Positions 10,262 to 19,510 of a stretch of 38,254 nucleotides of DNA are shown piece by piece. Position numbers and translations under genes: made by a program. Under the pieces are notes generated by a model that was not told the origin of the DNA, searched no databases, and worked only from the letters and a program-made list of their open reading frames with translations. Source of the DNA: Chara braunii (lineage: Eukaryota > Streptophyta > Charophyceae > Charales > Characeae); contig BFEA01000480.1 in the NCBI GenBank assembly GCA_003427395.1, positions 616,146 through 654,399 of the forward strand. Direction: 5' to 3'. How positions within the stretch are numbered: position 1 is the stretch's first letter; every line of letters starts with the position of its first letter.

Positions 10262-10390
10262 GGGCACCCTACCTGGCCAGAAATCTGGGTTGTATACATT
10301 ACCTGAGCTGCAGTTCGAAACTGTATCTCCGCTCATAGTGCAATTATAACAGTCACTCATTTTTGTGACTCCCGCGTAGTTTCCCCTTTT
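10262..10390 (-). mobile_element. right arm of the split foldback element
   Basis: Contains GGGCACCCTACCTGGCCAG, TTGTATACATT, GTGCAATTATAAC and TTTTTGTGACTCCCGCG, which are the centre and arm phrases of the 37.16-37.67 kb element in inverted orientation. It completes the left arm at 9651-9725. Confidence 0.7.
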
Positions 10391-10749
10391 TGTTTTTTTG
10401 AATCTATATGCTCGTGGAGGTCCCCTCTCAATTTTTCACCTGGACTCTGTTTCCCCTGGCGTAACCCCTTGCCTCCTCTATCGGAGAACTCGGGCATCTA
10501 CGTTCAGGACATTTACCTGTGAACCTGTGAGCCCACCCTGACACCAGTGGGCCCCACACACCTTATCAGCACCCCTCCCTTACATGGACACTCAATGCCC
10601 CACCATGATGATGTCTTCACAGAGCAGTGCTCCCTTGAACAACCCACCCCTTCCCGATTTGAGCTTGATACAGAATAATTACCGGGTGTAAGCCAGACGT
10701 TGAGATGGTAAAATCTTCTGCTGCTTCTTTTTCTTTGCCTTTTGAAAAT
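10391..10749. other. no feature seen
   Basis: C/T-rich sequence without a recognisable repeat, gene or RNA. It ends at the T run that is the tail of the next minus-strand LINE copy. Confidence 0.4.
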
Positions 10750-10909
10750 CTTTTTTTTTTTTTTTTTTATTTTATTTATTTTAAAGCCCTTACGTAAGCC
10801 CTCTATTCCAGTGGTTGTGAGAGAACCGCCAGAATTGACGACTTATCTGTTGGGCTGCTCCGTCTATTGGCGGGGAGCTGCACCTGCTGGGAACCGGGCC
10901 CAGTGTCCC
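10750..10909 (-). mobile_element. LINE 3' tail (type 1) downstream of the U2 fragment
   Basis: On the minus strand: GGGACACTGGGCCC, stem-loop 1 as CTGGG/CCCAG, CCGCCAATAGACGGAGC, then a second stem TTCTGGCGGTT/AACCACTGGAA around a 7-nt loop, and an A-rich tail (10787-10750). The second stem differs in sequence from other copies but keeps pairing through two G-U wobbles with one mismatch. Confidence 0.75.
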
Positions 10910-10983
10910 ATTGAACATCTTGTAGCACAGAGTTTGGTTGTTGTTGTTGTTTTTTTTTTGTTTTTTTTTTTTGTTTTTTTTTT

Positions 10984-11072
10984 CCGTGTGGTCTGATGGA
11001 CCACGGATCAGATATTAAACTGATCAGAACAGATACTACACTTGATCTTAGCCAAAAGGCCGAGAAAGGTAT
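10984..11072 (-). pseudogene. U2 snRNA 5' fragment (retropseudogene)
   Basis: Reading down from 11072, the strand starts ATACCTTTCTCGGCCTTTTG and continues through GGCTAAGATCAAG, the branch-point-recognition segment GTGTAGTATCTG, and stem IIa/b with GTGGTC/GACCAC. These are the conserved first 85-90 nt of eukaryotic U2. The sequence then turns into an A-rich run (10983 to about 10940) exactly where the Sm site and stems III/IV should follow; plant U2 is about 196 nt. No plant upstream element (RTCCCACATCG) is visible in the 90 bp 5' of it. It is almost certainly a reverse-transcribed, 3'-truncated copy, not an active gene. The same strand runs into a LINE 3' tail about 30 bp beyond the A run. 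Confidence 0.85.
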
Positions 11073-11154
11073 ATTGTTCGTTTTCATAGGGCTGAAATAA
11101 TTCCTTTCTCAACCCGGGGCTCCATTTTCCCTTGGAGCTGCTAATTTTACCCAT

Positions 11155-11437
11155 CCCCTCTTGGAGCACCCTTGACAAAAAAAAAACAGCCCTGTTCTGC
11201 AGCCCCTCTTGTTCATTGTTACTGTGTGCTGTCCCTTTAAACCCTTCAAGCCCCTAAAACTCTCTCTAAGCTTATGCACCAAACCATACAGTCCGTGGTC
11301 CCCTCTCAGAGTACCGCTGTCAAAATGAGACGTCCTGTTCTGTTGCCCCTCTGTTCAATGTTGCTATGAGGTGTCCCTTTGAAACCCTTTAGGCCCCTAA
11401 ACCCTCTCTTGTGTCATGAACCGAAAAACCACAGAAA
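11155..11437. repeat. tandem duplication, about 145 bp x 2
   Basis: Both copies run CTCTyrGAGyACC, CCTGTTCTG, GCCCCTCTTGTTCA, GTGTCCCTTTrAAACCCTT, GGCCCCTAAA and CTCTCT, then a CACCrAA phrase. They start near 11158 and 11303. No coding potential is seen. Confidence 0.75.
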
Positions 11438-11728
11438 TGCCTTGATGACTGACTCTGCGTAGATTGACTTGTGTCCGATGTCAGCTGCTTTTGATGAAGA
11501 AGTGAGAAAGTGGGTTGGGGAAGTACGTGATGCATGATAAGGGGTTACTGATACTGGATGCCTATTTTTAATGTGAAGGGGCCTATCGAAGCTCTCTTGG
11601 AGAAGAATTCCCCTCTCGGGAGGGTCAAATTCAGCCCAACATTGATGCTTTTCTTAAGGTCGCTTCTGTGTCTGTGGCAATAGCAACAGTAAATGGTATG
11701 GGAGCATTACCCAGGGAAGCAAGATTTG

Positions 11729-11883
11729 AGAGTCCCCCAGTGCGACTGTCTTTCAGCAGGTGACGCTCCCCACCAATAGACAGAGCCCCTCCCCCGGGTG
11801 CTAGTGGTGTCTGCTCTTACCAGCACCACGAACACTGATGAGACGAGGGTTTTGCCAAAAAAAAAAAAAAAAAAAAAAAAAAA
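11729..11883 (+). mobile_element. LINE 3' tail (type 1), A-tailed
   Basis: A decayed stem-loop 1 (near 11740) is followed by CAGCAGGTGACGCTCCCC, ACCAATAGA, stem-loop 2 (GTGCTAGTGGTG with CACCACGAACAC around TCTGCTCTTACCAG) and a 27-nt A tail at 11857-11883. Confidence 0.85.
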
Positions 11884-12228
11884 GATAAAGCCTGGCACTG
11901 TGCAATGATATGGTACCCGCTATCCCCCAGTTTCTTGTTGCTTTGTCTGTCGTCCCCTTTTCAGATCCTCCGAATCCTCTGCTCACCTCTTGTACCGCCC
12001 TTCATTATCCGTTCTCACACTCAGGGATGCAGGTCGTCGTGCCGGTCCCATCTTCGAAAACCTCGATCATCTTGAGGTCCGCCAGGCTCATCCGAGATTC
12101 CCGCAGCTGTCCATTTTGTTGTTGCCATTCCTGTCACTTCCATTCAGGATCCTTCCGGAGCTTCGTCGACTTACGTTACCGATTATGTCTGGTAGGGAAG
12201 GGGAAGTGAGGAGGGGGGGGGGGGGGGG
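11884..12228. other. unassigned sequence left of the gap
   Basis: No assignable feature. It may belong to the 3' UTR of the minus-strand LINE on the other side of the gap, but the gap prevents proof. Confidence 0.3.
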
Positions 12229-12289
12229 NNNNNNNNNNNNNNNNNNNNNNNNNNNNNNNNNNNNNNNNNNNNNNNNNNNNNNNNNNNNN
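12229..12289. other. assembly gap (N) flanked by G runs
   Basis: There are 61 N, with a G run ending at 12228 and another starting at 12290. Homopolymer G on both sides points to a sequencing failure. Frames read across it are meaningless. Confidence 0.98.
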
Positions 12290-12299
12290 GGGGGGGGGT

Positions 12300-14040
12300 G
12301 GCTGCATATGGGACAAAGAAATGAGATAGTGGTTTGTACGTAAGTCCAGGTATTTTCGTCCCTCCTCCAGTATTTCCATTGTATTTGTGAGTCGTGGATG
12401 TCCGCAATCGCCTTCGTAGGTCCCATCCACTCCTCTGAGAACCGGGTCCTCACTTCCTCTGTTTTCTGTTTCTTAGCCTGAGGGGTGAGGCTCGGGTTGT
12501 CCTCCATTAACAGTGTCTGGTGTAGGAGGTGGTCCCAGGCTGCTTTTACCCTAGCTGTCAGGTAGTTTGTGATGTGTTCCTTGGCTTGTGGGAGTCCGAC
12601 CATGTGCTGCTGTCGCTCGAGGGAGCAGCGGGCTCACCAGGCTATCATCAGCAGTTCTAGTCTTGTAACTTGAAAGAGGTTCCTTTCGTAGGGGGACCAG
12701 GTAGCTGGGACGTCCGCCTGGCTCCCTAGGAGCAGAAGTCTGGGTAGCCACGGGAACTGGAAGCCTGTGAGGGTTGTCCATGCGGCGTCCCACCACCTCC
12801 ATATCTAGGAGACCATCAGGCAGCCTAGTAGGCAGTGTTCCAGGGTCGCTCGGGTGGGCTGGTAGGTCCTACAGCAGTAGCGATAGATAGGCGAAAGGCG
12901 GCCTTGCTGTTCTAGGGGTGTCCTTGTGACGAGCCAGTCGGGGGTGGGCAGACAGCGGTTACAGGATCTGCCACTGGAGTGCCCTATGTGCTGTCACCAT
13001 TATGTGGGTATATTGTGGCCAAGAGAAGTCCCTGAGGTCCTCCAGGGGAAGGATTGAGTCCCTCCCCTACCGTCTTTTTATCAAGGTCTCCGTCTGGCAG
13101 GTTCTGTGCGCTCTGCGTTAACCTTGTTTCACGGAATATTGCCAGATTTTGAGAGGTTTGGCCGGGGGAGGCTGTGTCCATTCCCAATCCATCGGGTCAA
13201 AGGGGAGAGTGGCCCGGGGGGAGTCCAGACCAGTTCGAGTTGTGATCAGCTTCATAATTTCTCAGCGTTGGGGAGCACCTCGCCCCGGGATGGGATATGC
13301 TGTACGCTTCTACGTGAACCTGATGGTTGGACGTATTTATCACCCGTCCGGCCATTGTTCGTAAGCGGAGCTGTGTCCATTGGACCACCCAGTCCCCTTG
13401 TTGGATGGTGGGACCTTGCTTAAGCTGTTGCACCCAAGCCAGGGGGACCGCCTCCTGTAGTTGACGCAACTTTTCGGTCCTGTCCCTGACATGTTTGAGT
13501 TTGTCTCTCATTTGGTCATCAGGTTTCCAAGTATTTCGTTTGAAGTCCCATGTGTCGGCCAGCAGATAAACCCCCTTGGCCACCCAACCTTTCCAATGCG
13601 ACCTGTTGTCGAGGCAAAAGGGTTTCCCCTCGTGATCGGAAATATGGGGGTTGCCATGGAGGTGTTGTTTAACAATCTCATGCCATCGCATGGGCGGAAC
13701 ATCTCCCGCCACAACTTGACCATGCCCGGGCACAGGGGGTCGTTTGCAATGTCTTTTTTGGCTAGTTCTTGCGGTGTCTGTGGGTCAGGCGGTCTTGACG
13801 CACTGGGGACAGTCCAGGAAGGGTTGGTGAGCCATTGCAGTGCATGGATGGGAGCCTCCGTGGGCGAGGGGGGCCCCAGATTTGTTATCTGCAGTTCAGC
13901 ATACGGGGCCCACAGAATGTCATTGCCCATGAGTAGGCGGATCATGACCTTGAAGGACAGGGCTTTTAGTTGGTCGTGCGGTTCCAAAATAGTGAGTCCA
14001 CGCATACGGCGAGGTTGGGCTGTATAGTCCTGCAATCCTC
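12300..14040 (-). pseudogene. LINE ORF2 C-terminal half, decayed (clade A)
   Basis: Non-LTR retrotransposon protein downstream of the reverse transcriptase core, read from 14035 leftward. The first part contains RGLTILEPHDQLKALSFKVM, the usual post-RT motif (G-L-x-I-L..A-L..K..R-L-L). Next come PLCPGMVKLWRE and, after a frameshift near 13.57-13.7 kb, EAVPLAWVQQLKQGPTIQQG. From 13.0 kb left the frame is broken repeatedly, but RCLPTPDW-, LEQQG-, LEHCLLGC- and IWRWWDAA-like phrases remain, marking the zf-RVT-like zinc-finger region. The end, IQWKYWRRDEN, matches the clade A copy at 27.6-29.5 kb. The RT and endonuclease are absent, so this is a 5'-truncated, dead copy. Confidence 0.85.
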
Positions 14041-14234
14041 GGTAGTAGATTGTGCATCAATTCTCCTGTCCTTTTGTCCAGTCCTTGCATCTAAGTCTCT
14101 GCCCATCATCTAGGCTGCAGAAGGCCTCAGGTCCCAGCCCATTTCTCTGGAAATTTTCTCTGTGTTTATATAACACATATTAGGGTCGGAAGCTATCTGT
14201 TTTACTGTTCTTCTGTTTTTTTTTTTTGTCCATT
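14041..14234. other. spacer between two minus-strand LINE fragments
   Basis: No recognisable feature. It probably holds the 3' UTR of the LINE to the right. A short T run (14217-14229) may be its eroded A tail on the minus strand. Confidence 0.35.
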
Positions 14235-15304
14235 TCATCTTATTGCTACCTGTGCATTCTCAGCCAGATCCGGAATTTGTTGTTGCAGGTAAATCTGTAT
14301 ACGCTCCCTGTGCATTGCGCACCGACTCCTCCGGATAAGCCTGCAATTGAAAGGATGACAACTTATGACATTGTTCTTCTGGAAAAGACATCCTGCTGAT
14401 TGCAGTGTCGGGTCCAAGAGGCTGGCCTCTTGCAACCATCATAGCCTCCTTCTCGTTGTCCGCAACCAGAAGTCGTCCCACCATATTTGCCGGAATGTGA
14501 GAGCCAGAGGACAAAGCACAAGAACATGCTCCAAGTCCTCTTCCTGTCTTTTCTCCAGTGTTGCCATGAGACAGAATTTGCAATGACGAGATATTGGGTC
14601 TCGCTCCACTACTATCTGCTGTACGATTTCGGATAGTGGGACACCACTCCACTTACTATCCGAAATGTACCTTCGGAAACCACCATATAGTTGTCAGATG
14701 GCGCCCTCCAAATTCACCATATGATCTCGTATAGTTCCCAACCTGGAAACGTCGTTACTCTGAGGGTGGTCGAAAGAGGTCGGCATTCTACCGCAAAATC
14801 GTATGGAGCACCTGAAGTCTGGGCCGACAAATTGCTGTCATGTAGTGCTGTACGGGGATTTTGTAGTGAACTCAGGAATTGGAGACTTGTATAGCAGATA
14901 CGAAGTGGAGCGACGCCACAGTTTATTCGATTTTTTTAGCTCTCACAGCTATGCGGCTGCTATACGAAATTCTGTATAGCGGACAGTAATGGAGCGAGAC
15001 CCATTGCTTCCCTCTTTCCTTTGGATGCTCTGTCATATAATATTCATTTATCAGTAGGTAGGCAAGGGTGAGCTATTTGCAATGTGAGGCTTCTGATGTG
15101 GACAGGCTTAGCCTCGTTCATTTGTTGCCAATGAATCACTCGGTTCTGTTGTACGTGCAGAAAGTTTTTCTCCCCATAAGCAAAACTTGGAGGGGCCGTG
15201 CGACGTGGGACGCTGTTGAAAAAACAAATCAGCGGCCTCCAAAGTGGTGTGGATTTCGTGCTGACACCCGCGGACCATTGTGTGGTGTAACATCTTTTGT
15301 TCAC
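14235..15304 (-). pseudogene. LINE ORF2 C-terminal fragment split by a MITE
   Basis: Minus-strand zf-RVT-like fragment. Upstream of the MITE it reads VHIRSLTLQIAHPCLPTDK, matching VKINSL.WQIAHRCLPTN in the 20-kb LINE; a TGA replaces the conserved Trp that follows. Downstream of the MITE it resumes with HCKFCLMATLEKRQEEDLEH and VLVLCPLALTFRQIWWD, that is the C-x2-C..H..C pattern of the region, and continues to about 14235 with an RSRCAMHRERIQ segment. Removing 14596-15002 plus one ATT leaves the frame continuous across the junction, which dates the MITE after the LINE. Confidence 0.8.
14596..15002. mobile_element. 407-bp MITE, PIF/Harbinger-like
   Basis: Termini are inverted: GGGTCTCGCTCCA is identical for 13 bp and pairs imperfectly for about 31 bp. 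The element is flanked by ATT (14593-14595 and 15003-15005), a 3-bp duplication as in PIF/Harbinger elements. Subterminal GTATAGC, TACGAA and TGGAGCGA motifs recur inside (for example 14889-14915). No transposase is present, so it is non-autonomous. It sits in a LINE reading frame. Confidence 0.8.
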
Positions 15305-15654
15305 TTTAGCTCTGAAGTGGGCTTAACACTTTTTGACATCTTTTCTTTGCTTGAGCTCTGAAGTCTGAAGTGGGCTGTCTGTCTAGCAAACGGTAACCCT
15401 GCCTGGCTGTATAGTTCCACAGTTCCACTGTTTCTCCACTGTGCTTGGCCCGAAACACTCGCCGGGTTCAAACTGCAGTCAGTGGATTGGGGTCTGTGGG
15501 CAATAGGTGTGAAATGTCGTACTGCCTATGCCCGTTTTAATAACCCGTCTTTTTTTGTGGTCGTATAATCAATTTCATTTGCATGTTCTTGTTTTTCAGT
15601 CCTCTTTACGTATCTTAGCGATCATCGTGTACTGATGTTGAGTACAGTGTCGAT

Positions 15655-16217
15655 GTGATGGGAAGCTCTGTGTGTTTCCAAACTTAGCATCGTGCTGTCA
15701 TCAAGCCCAAGCCGGATACTAGGAGTCCTTCAAGACAGACTACCAGATCTTCTTCCAGGACTGGTTCAGAATTCAGACAGGAGCTTTGCTGAGATCTCCA
15801 GAATCTTTTTCGGATCCCTTTCCCCCCTCTGAGCTTGCTTTGGTAGGTCTACAATGGTAGCGCGGTAGGGTGAGTGGGGGAGAGTATTGACAAAGTCAAG
15901 AGGGTGTAAGGCTGCTAGTCTTAACGAAGAAATCTGGCCGATTCTGGCAGGCTATATAGGTCCGAAGAGGCAGCTGGCACCCAAGGACTTAAATTATGCT
16001 CTGTTATTGGTTTTGTAGTTATCAGGGATGCTGAGGATATATGTGCTAGGATGAGACGGCTTTTTGGCGCCCTATCAAGGGTGAAGAGGCATGACACAGG
16101 CTCTAGGGGACTTCTCCGGGTAGACTGTGAGGACCCCGGCCTCAATATTCTCAAAATTAATATCAGCCTTGGGCACTGGGCCCCTTTTGTTTGAAAAAAA
16201 AAAAAAGAAAAAAAAAG
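15655..16217 (+). mobile_element. LINE C-terminal end plus type 2 tail
   Basis: From about 15738 the plus strand encodes DYQIFFQDWFRI, followed by SPESFSDPFPPSELALV and a stop at 15858. This matches the conserved LINE C-terminus (YxLxFxEW..IDPS..EFPDPFPPHP). The 3' UTR ends in the type 2 tail: CCGGG/CCCGG stem around TAGACTGTGAGGA near 16117-16141, GGCCTCAA, GGGCACTGGGCCCC, then an A-rich tail to 16217. Stem-loop 1 is degraded here. It is a 5'-truncated copy. Confidence 0.75.
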
Positions 16218-16221
16218 GGGG

Positions 16222-16320
16222 ATGCCGGACGCCGTTTCCAGCAGGTGACGCTACTCACCAATAGACTGGAGTCACGTAATGTGCTGTTAGGGGTGGATGC
16301 TCCTATCAACACTCTAGGCC
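16222..16320 (+). mobile_element. LINE 3' tail (type 1), directly after a type 2 A tail
   Basis: CGGACGCCGTTTCCAGCAGG, ACTCACCAATAGACTGGAG and the GGATGCTCCTATCAAC loop of stem-loop 2 follow in order. There is no A tail; the copy breaks off just before the palindrome at 16330. Its 5' end abuts another LINE's A run, suggesting insertion into that A tract. Confidence 0.7.
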
Positions 16321-16329
16321 AGCATACAA

Positions 16330-16681
16330 CACCCATGGACTGACCCCCGGGTGGTGCGCAGGCAGTGTCTGTAATAGTACCATGCGTCAGCCCAGGGGTG
16401 TGTGTGTCCAGCCGTGCGTCATACTAACGCCCTGCCGGTGTCCATGCGCAAGGCTGCGGAGTTTTGAACCCGCAACCTTATACCATAATGCGCAGTGGTT
16501 AGAGCACCGGTTGGAAATGCGCATTATGGTATAAGGTTGCGTGTTCAAACTCCACAGCCTTGCGCATGGACACCGGCAGGGCGTTAGTATGACGCACGGC
16601 TGGAGACACACACCCCTAGGCTGACGCATGGTAGTATTACAGACACTGCCTGCGCACCACCCGGGTGTCAGTCCATGGGTG
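16330..16681. mobile_element. 352-bp near-perfect palindrome with tRNA-like centre
   Basis: The arms 16330-16493 and 16519-16681 are inverted copies differing at only a handful of positions, with a 25-nt loop. The loop and right arm read GCGCAGTGGTTAGAGCACC (box A-like) and, about 40 nt on, GTGTTCAAACTCC (box B-like), the spacing of a tRNA-type pol III promoter. The left arm carries the box B-like motif inverted. This fits a tRNA-derived SINE duplicated head to head, or a foldback element that captured one. A transcript would form a stem of about 160 bp. Confidence 0.8.
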
Positions 16682-16763
16682 CTTCACGTTGGTTGCTGGT
16701 TGTTGTTGGCTTTGGTTGCTCTGATGATCTCCCGCAGCCCAGACACTACACACATTATATCCA

Positions 16764-16880
16764 CTTCCTATGGAAGTACATGTGGTAGAATCCTCCAGTT
16801 TCATACTGTAGGTCACAGGTTCGAGTCCGGTTTCGGACTTTGGGGGGAGTCCTGTCCAGATAGGCCTGTTTCTACCACAT
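16764..16880 (+). repeat. tRNA-like segment inside an 11-bp inverted repeat
   Basis: GGTTCGAGTCC at 16818-16828 is a perfect box B. The preceding 50 nt hold a weak box A-like stretch and a pseudo-anticodon arm. ATGTGGTAGAA (16780-16790) and TTCTACCACAT (16870-16880) are perfectly inverted and enclose it. It is probably a SINE head; I do not call a functional tRNA. Confidence 0.45.
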
Positions 16881-17101
16881 ACATCCACACACAGAGATAC
16901 CACCCCAGATAGCACAACTACGATACATACCATACACACATACTATACACTCACCTTGCAGATGCTCCATGGTGGGGAGCAGCGTCTGGTATGAAATCGG
17001 GTCCACATACACATAACGAACATACACATAGCCCACGGGCACACATCTAAGATACAGAGTACATATACACATTCACAACCATAGGGCTGGGAGAAGGTCA
17101 C

Positions 17102-17430
17102 GATCAACTGATAATGATGATAGGCGTTCGATGATAAGTATACCCCTTAATATCAGCTAGGTCTGTGGTTGGTGAGTAGAGGGCGTGAGTCGCTAGTTGG
17201 TCTGGATCAACTAATGATGATGATAGGCGTCTCGATGATAAGTACCCCCCTTAATATCAGCTAGACTATGTGTGGCAGACCAGGGCTGTGGGGGCGAGTA
17301 GAGGGCGTGAGTCACTGGTTGGTCTGAATTAACTGACGATGATGATAGGCGTTTCGAGGATAAGTACCCTGCCTTAAAATCAACTAGGACTGTGGTGGGC
17401 GAGTAGAGGGCGTGAGTTACCAGTTGGTCA
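17102..17430 (+). repeat. tandem repeat, about 115 bp x 3
   Basis: Copies start at 17102, 17215 and 17336 and share GATGATGATAGGCGTyTCGA, GATAAGTAcCCC, CTTAATATCAGCTAG, GAGTAGAGGGCGTGAGT and GTTGGTCT. The middle copy has an extra segment. No coding potential is seen. Confidence 0.85.
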
Positions 17431-17689
17431 ACTTAGGGGCTAGTAGGAGATTGCTTGGGCCTGGCGTCCGAAGTTCCCGTGCGATGAGGCTCGTTCGATT
17501 CCGCTTCCACCAGGGCTGGGTCATGGCTAGCCCTGGTGCCTATCACTGCTGTTCGGTCCAAGTTCCCCTCGATAGGGGCAATGGTCCTGAGTGCTGGTCA
17601 CACTGAGGTAGGATAGTAGAGATAGGGGGTGCGCTAGGAGTATTGACGTGAGGATGGGATGGGAAGGTAGCCTCGTTCCCTCAGGACGA

Positions 17690-17850
17690 CCAGGGCTGAC
17701 TGCTCCTGGCGATCAATGTGTGCCTAGTAACCGGCCTCTACAACACCCTGGGCTTTAAAAAAAAAAAAAGAAAAAAAAAAAAAAGAAAAACTAATAGTTG
17801 CAGTGCATGCCATCTGTTTTTTTTTTTGTTTTTTTTTTTTTGGTAAGCCA
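17690..17850 (+). mobile_element. possible eroded type 2 LINE tail plus A/T-rich tract
   Basis: AACCGGCCTC and CCTGGGCTTT before an A-rich run resemble the CCCGGCCTC..CTGGGCCCTTT-A(n) end of type 2 tails. A T-rich tract (17818-17841) follows about 30 bp later. The match is short, so the assignment is tentative. Confidence 0.4.
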
Positions 17851-17897
17851 AAGCCGGGTAGTGGACCCCGTATCATAATTGTACCTTACCTTGTTAA

Positions 17898-18048
17898 ACC
17901 ACCAGTACTTGGCCCAGCTATCGGCTGTGAAAAAAAAATAGAGTAGAAACGTTTCTGGTCGGATGAATTTGGGCGCTCCTGTAGTTGCCCGTACGTTTCC
18001 TAAAATTGTGGCTTGTTGACCCGCACTACTTTAGGATGTACTGGTGGT
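17898..18048. mobile_element. 151-bp MITE with TTAA duplication (copy 1)
   Basis: Terminal inverted repeats ACCACCAGTAC/GTACTGGTGGT (perfect 11 bp) are flanked by TTAA at 17894-17897 and 18049-18052. TTAA duplication is the mark of piggyBac-type transposition. The inside aligns in reverse to the 33.4-kb copy (shared GGAGCGCCCAAATTCATC, AGCTGGGCCAAGTA). It is non-coding and needs a transposase in trans. Confidence 0.85.
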
Positions 18049-18075
18049 TTAAACCACCAGTAGGTTTCCCCTTCT

Positions 18076-18117
18076 ATCCAGGCAAAACGGGTCGCATGCG
18101 AGCCTGTTTTGCCTGGA
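18076..18117. repeat. 42-nt hairpin, 13-bp perfect stem
   Basis: ATCCAGGCAAAAC (18076-18088) pairs perfectly with GTTTTGCCTGGAT (18105-18117) around a 16-nt loop containing GCATGC. It lies 25 bp right of the TTAA MITE. Element core, terminator-like stem or small-RNA precursor cannot be told apart from sequence. Confidence 0.7.
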
Positions 18118-18619
18118 TGGATGTCATGTGAAATTGTGCCCCGGTCCTTCCCGAGAGTCGCAGTAGCATGCACGCCTCGACTCTGAAAAAATGGCTGGGA
18201 AACGTACTAGCAGTTTAATTGAACCCTTGCCAATGAGTCAAGCACAGTTCTACACACAGTGACAGCTCATGCACACATAAAAACAGAGAAGAAAACCTCA
18301 AACACGATGCAACGAGAGATTAGTAGAAGAACGAACAAGTCCATATCTTGGAAAACACGCAAGCCAAACTTCGGTTGATGAAGCGTTAACTCCACTTCGA
18401 CAAAGTTTATGTAACAGCTCATTGATCCCCGAAATGACTGACACACCCCAATGCATTTCTACCAGCTTAGAACAGTTGACGGGACGAGATGTGAGTTCGC
18501 GTTTGTGCTCTATGTCTCCCCGCGCGTGACAAACGTAGGTCAGAGTGAGTAGTTTTGTGCCATTTAGTGTCAGTGCCCGCTCATCATCACCTTCAGCCAC
18601 ATCGTTTCACCTTTCTACC
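18118..18619. other. unassigned
   Basis: A minus-strand frame of 100 codons (18600-18298) has no recognisable domain. No RNA or repeat is seen. Confidence 0.3.
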
Positions 18620-19507
18620 CGTCCAGGGCCCACATCCCCAGGCATGTTAGAGAGGCGGATATGAGCAGGCCCCTCTAGCATCCTGGTGGATGGCTCCAGT
18701 CTATTGGTGGAGAGCAACACCTTGCTGGAAAATGGGTTCAGTGTCCCTGAAACAATGTATATCACGGTATATGAATTACATGGCAACATTGAAAAGTCAT
18801 GACAGGTGCTGCCTCTTCAGCGAGTCTTGTGGCCGCTTGATCTACCATGCACCCACTGATAAATGTTCCAGCTCCCGGGTGCCTGTACCCCCTTACTGGG
18901 TGCCCTCTGCACAATCACAATTCAAATCATTGCAGTTCTACCAGTGCATGGGGGGTTGGGGGAAACATGTCCAGAAACTCCGACGGCGGCTCGTAGGGAT
19001 GGCCGGATCTATCCTAGTCCACTCTTGAAATGTTAGTGTGTAGTCTTTCTCTGGTGGTATCCCGTTGTCTGCTCTCCCTGGCCACTCAACTGTAGTGATC
19101 CAGCCCCTGGTGTCTCCCCCAGCCATTTTGTGCTGAATGAGTGCATTTCTTTCGAGATGTTTTCTTATTGTGCGGAAATTTGCATTTTGTTGCAGGATTT
19201 GTTCCATTGGGTTAGTATTTCTGTCTGAATGAACTGGCGGACTGTATCTGAGACCTCCTCCCCGTCCAGTCTGACCCCTTCCATATGGTGAGTGCAACGT
19301 CTCCACAAGATGCCCCATAGTACCGCCTTCCTTCTCAGAAAAAAAATATTGGATGCAAAGTGGAGGTTTGTGGAGGGTGCCACGCCCCTAGCAGCAGAGC
19401 TCTCCAATTCCATGGCCAGTGCCGTTCCGTACCCAACTGCCGCCAGATTCTGTCCCACCACCTCCAGATGAGGGTTGCCCATTGCTGAAATATGTGCTCC
19501 ATGGTTT

Positions 19508-19508
<1 letters not shown>
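18620..19508 (-). pseudogene. LINE C-terminal end with type 1 tail
   Basis: Reading leftward from 19508: a frameshifted zf-RVT remnant (MEHIFQQW- and WRWWDRIW-like phrases), then KAVLWGILWRRCTHHMEGVR and GWITTVEW, DYTLTFQEWTRIDPAIP and a final FPQPP. This is the conserved C-terminus shared with the 20-kb and 30.6-kb copies. The 3' UTR includes a GAAGAGGCAGCACCTGTC phrase shared with the 19.7-kb copy. The tail follows at about 18753-18640: CTGAACCCATTTTCCAG, CCACCAATAGACTGGAGCC and stem-loop 2 with an altered stem. No A tail remains. The 5' end abuts the poly-A of the next copy. Confidence 0.8.

Positions 19509-19510
<2 letters not shown>

Noticed and set aside
10984-11072. active U2 snRNA gene
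   Set aside because: It lacks the Sm site and the 3' stems, ends in an A-rich run, and has no upstream promoter element.
12088-12603. 171-codon frame spanning the N gap
   Set aside because: About 20 codons are N. Only the part right of the gap is real LINE sequence; the left part is unproven.
16387-16629. 80-codon minus-strand frame
   Set aside because: It lies across the palindrome; openness on both arms follows from the inverted repeat.
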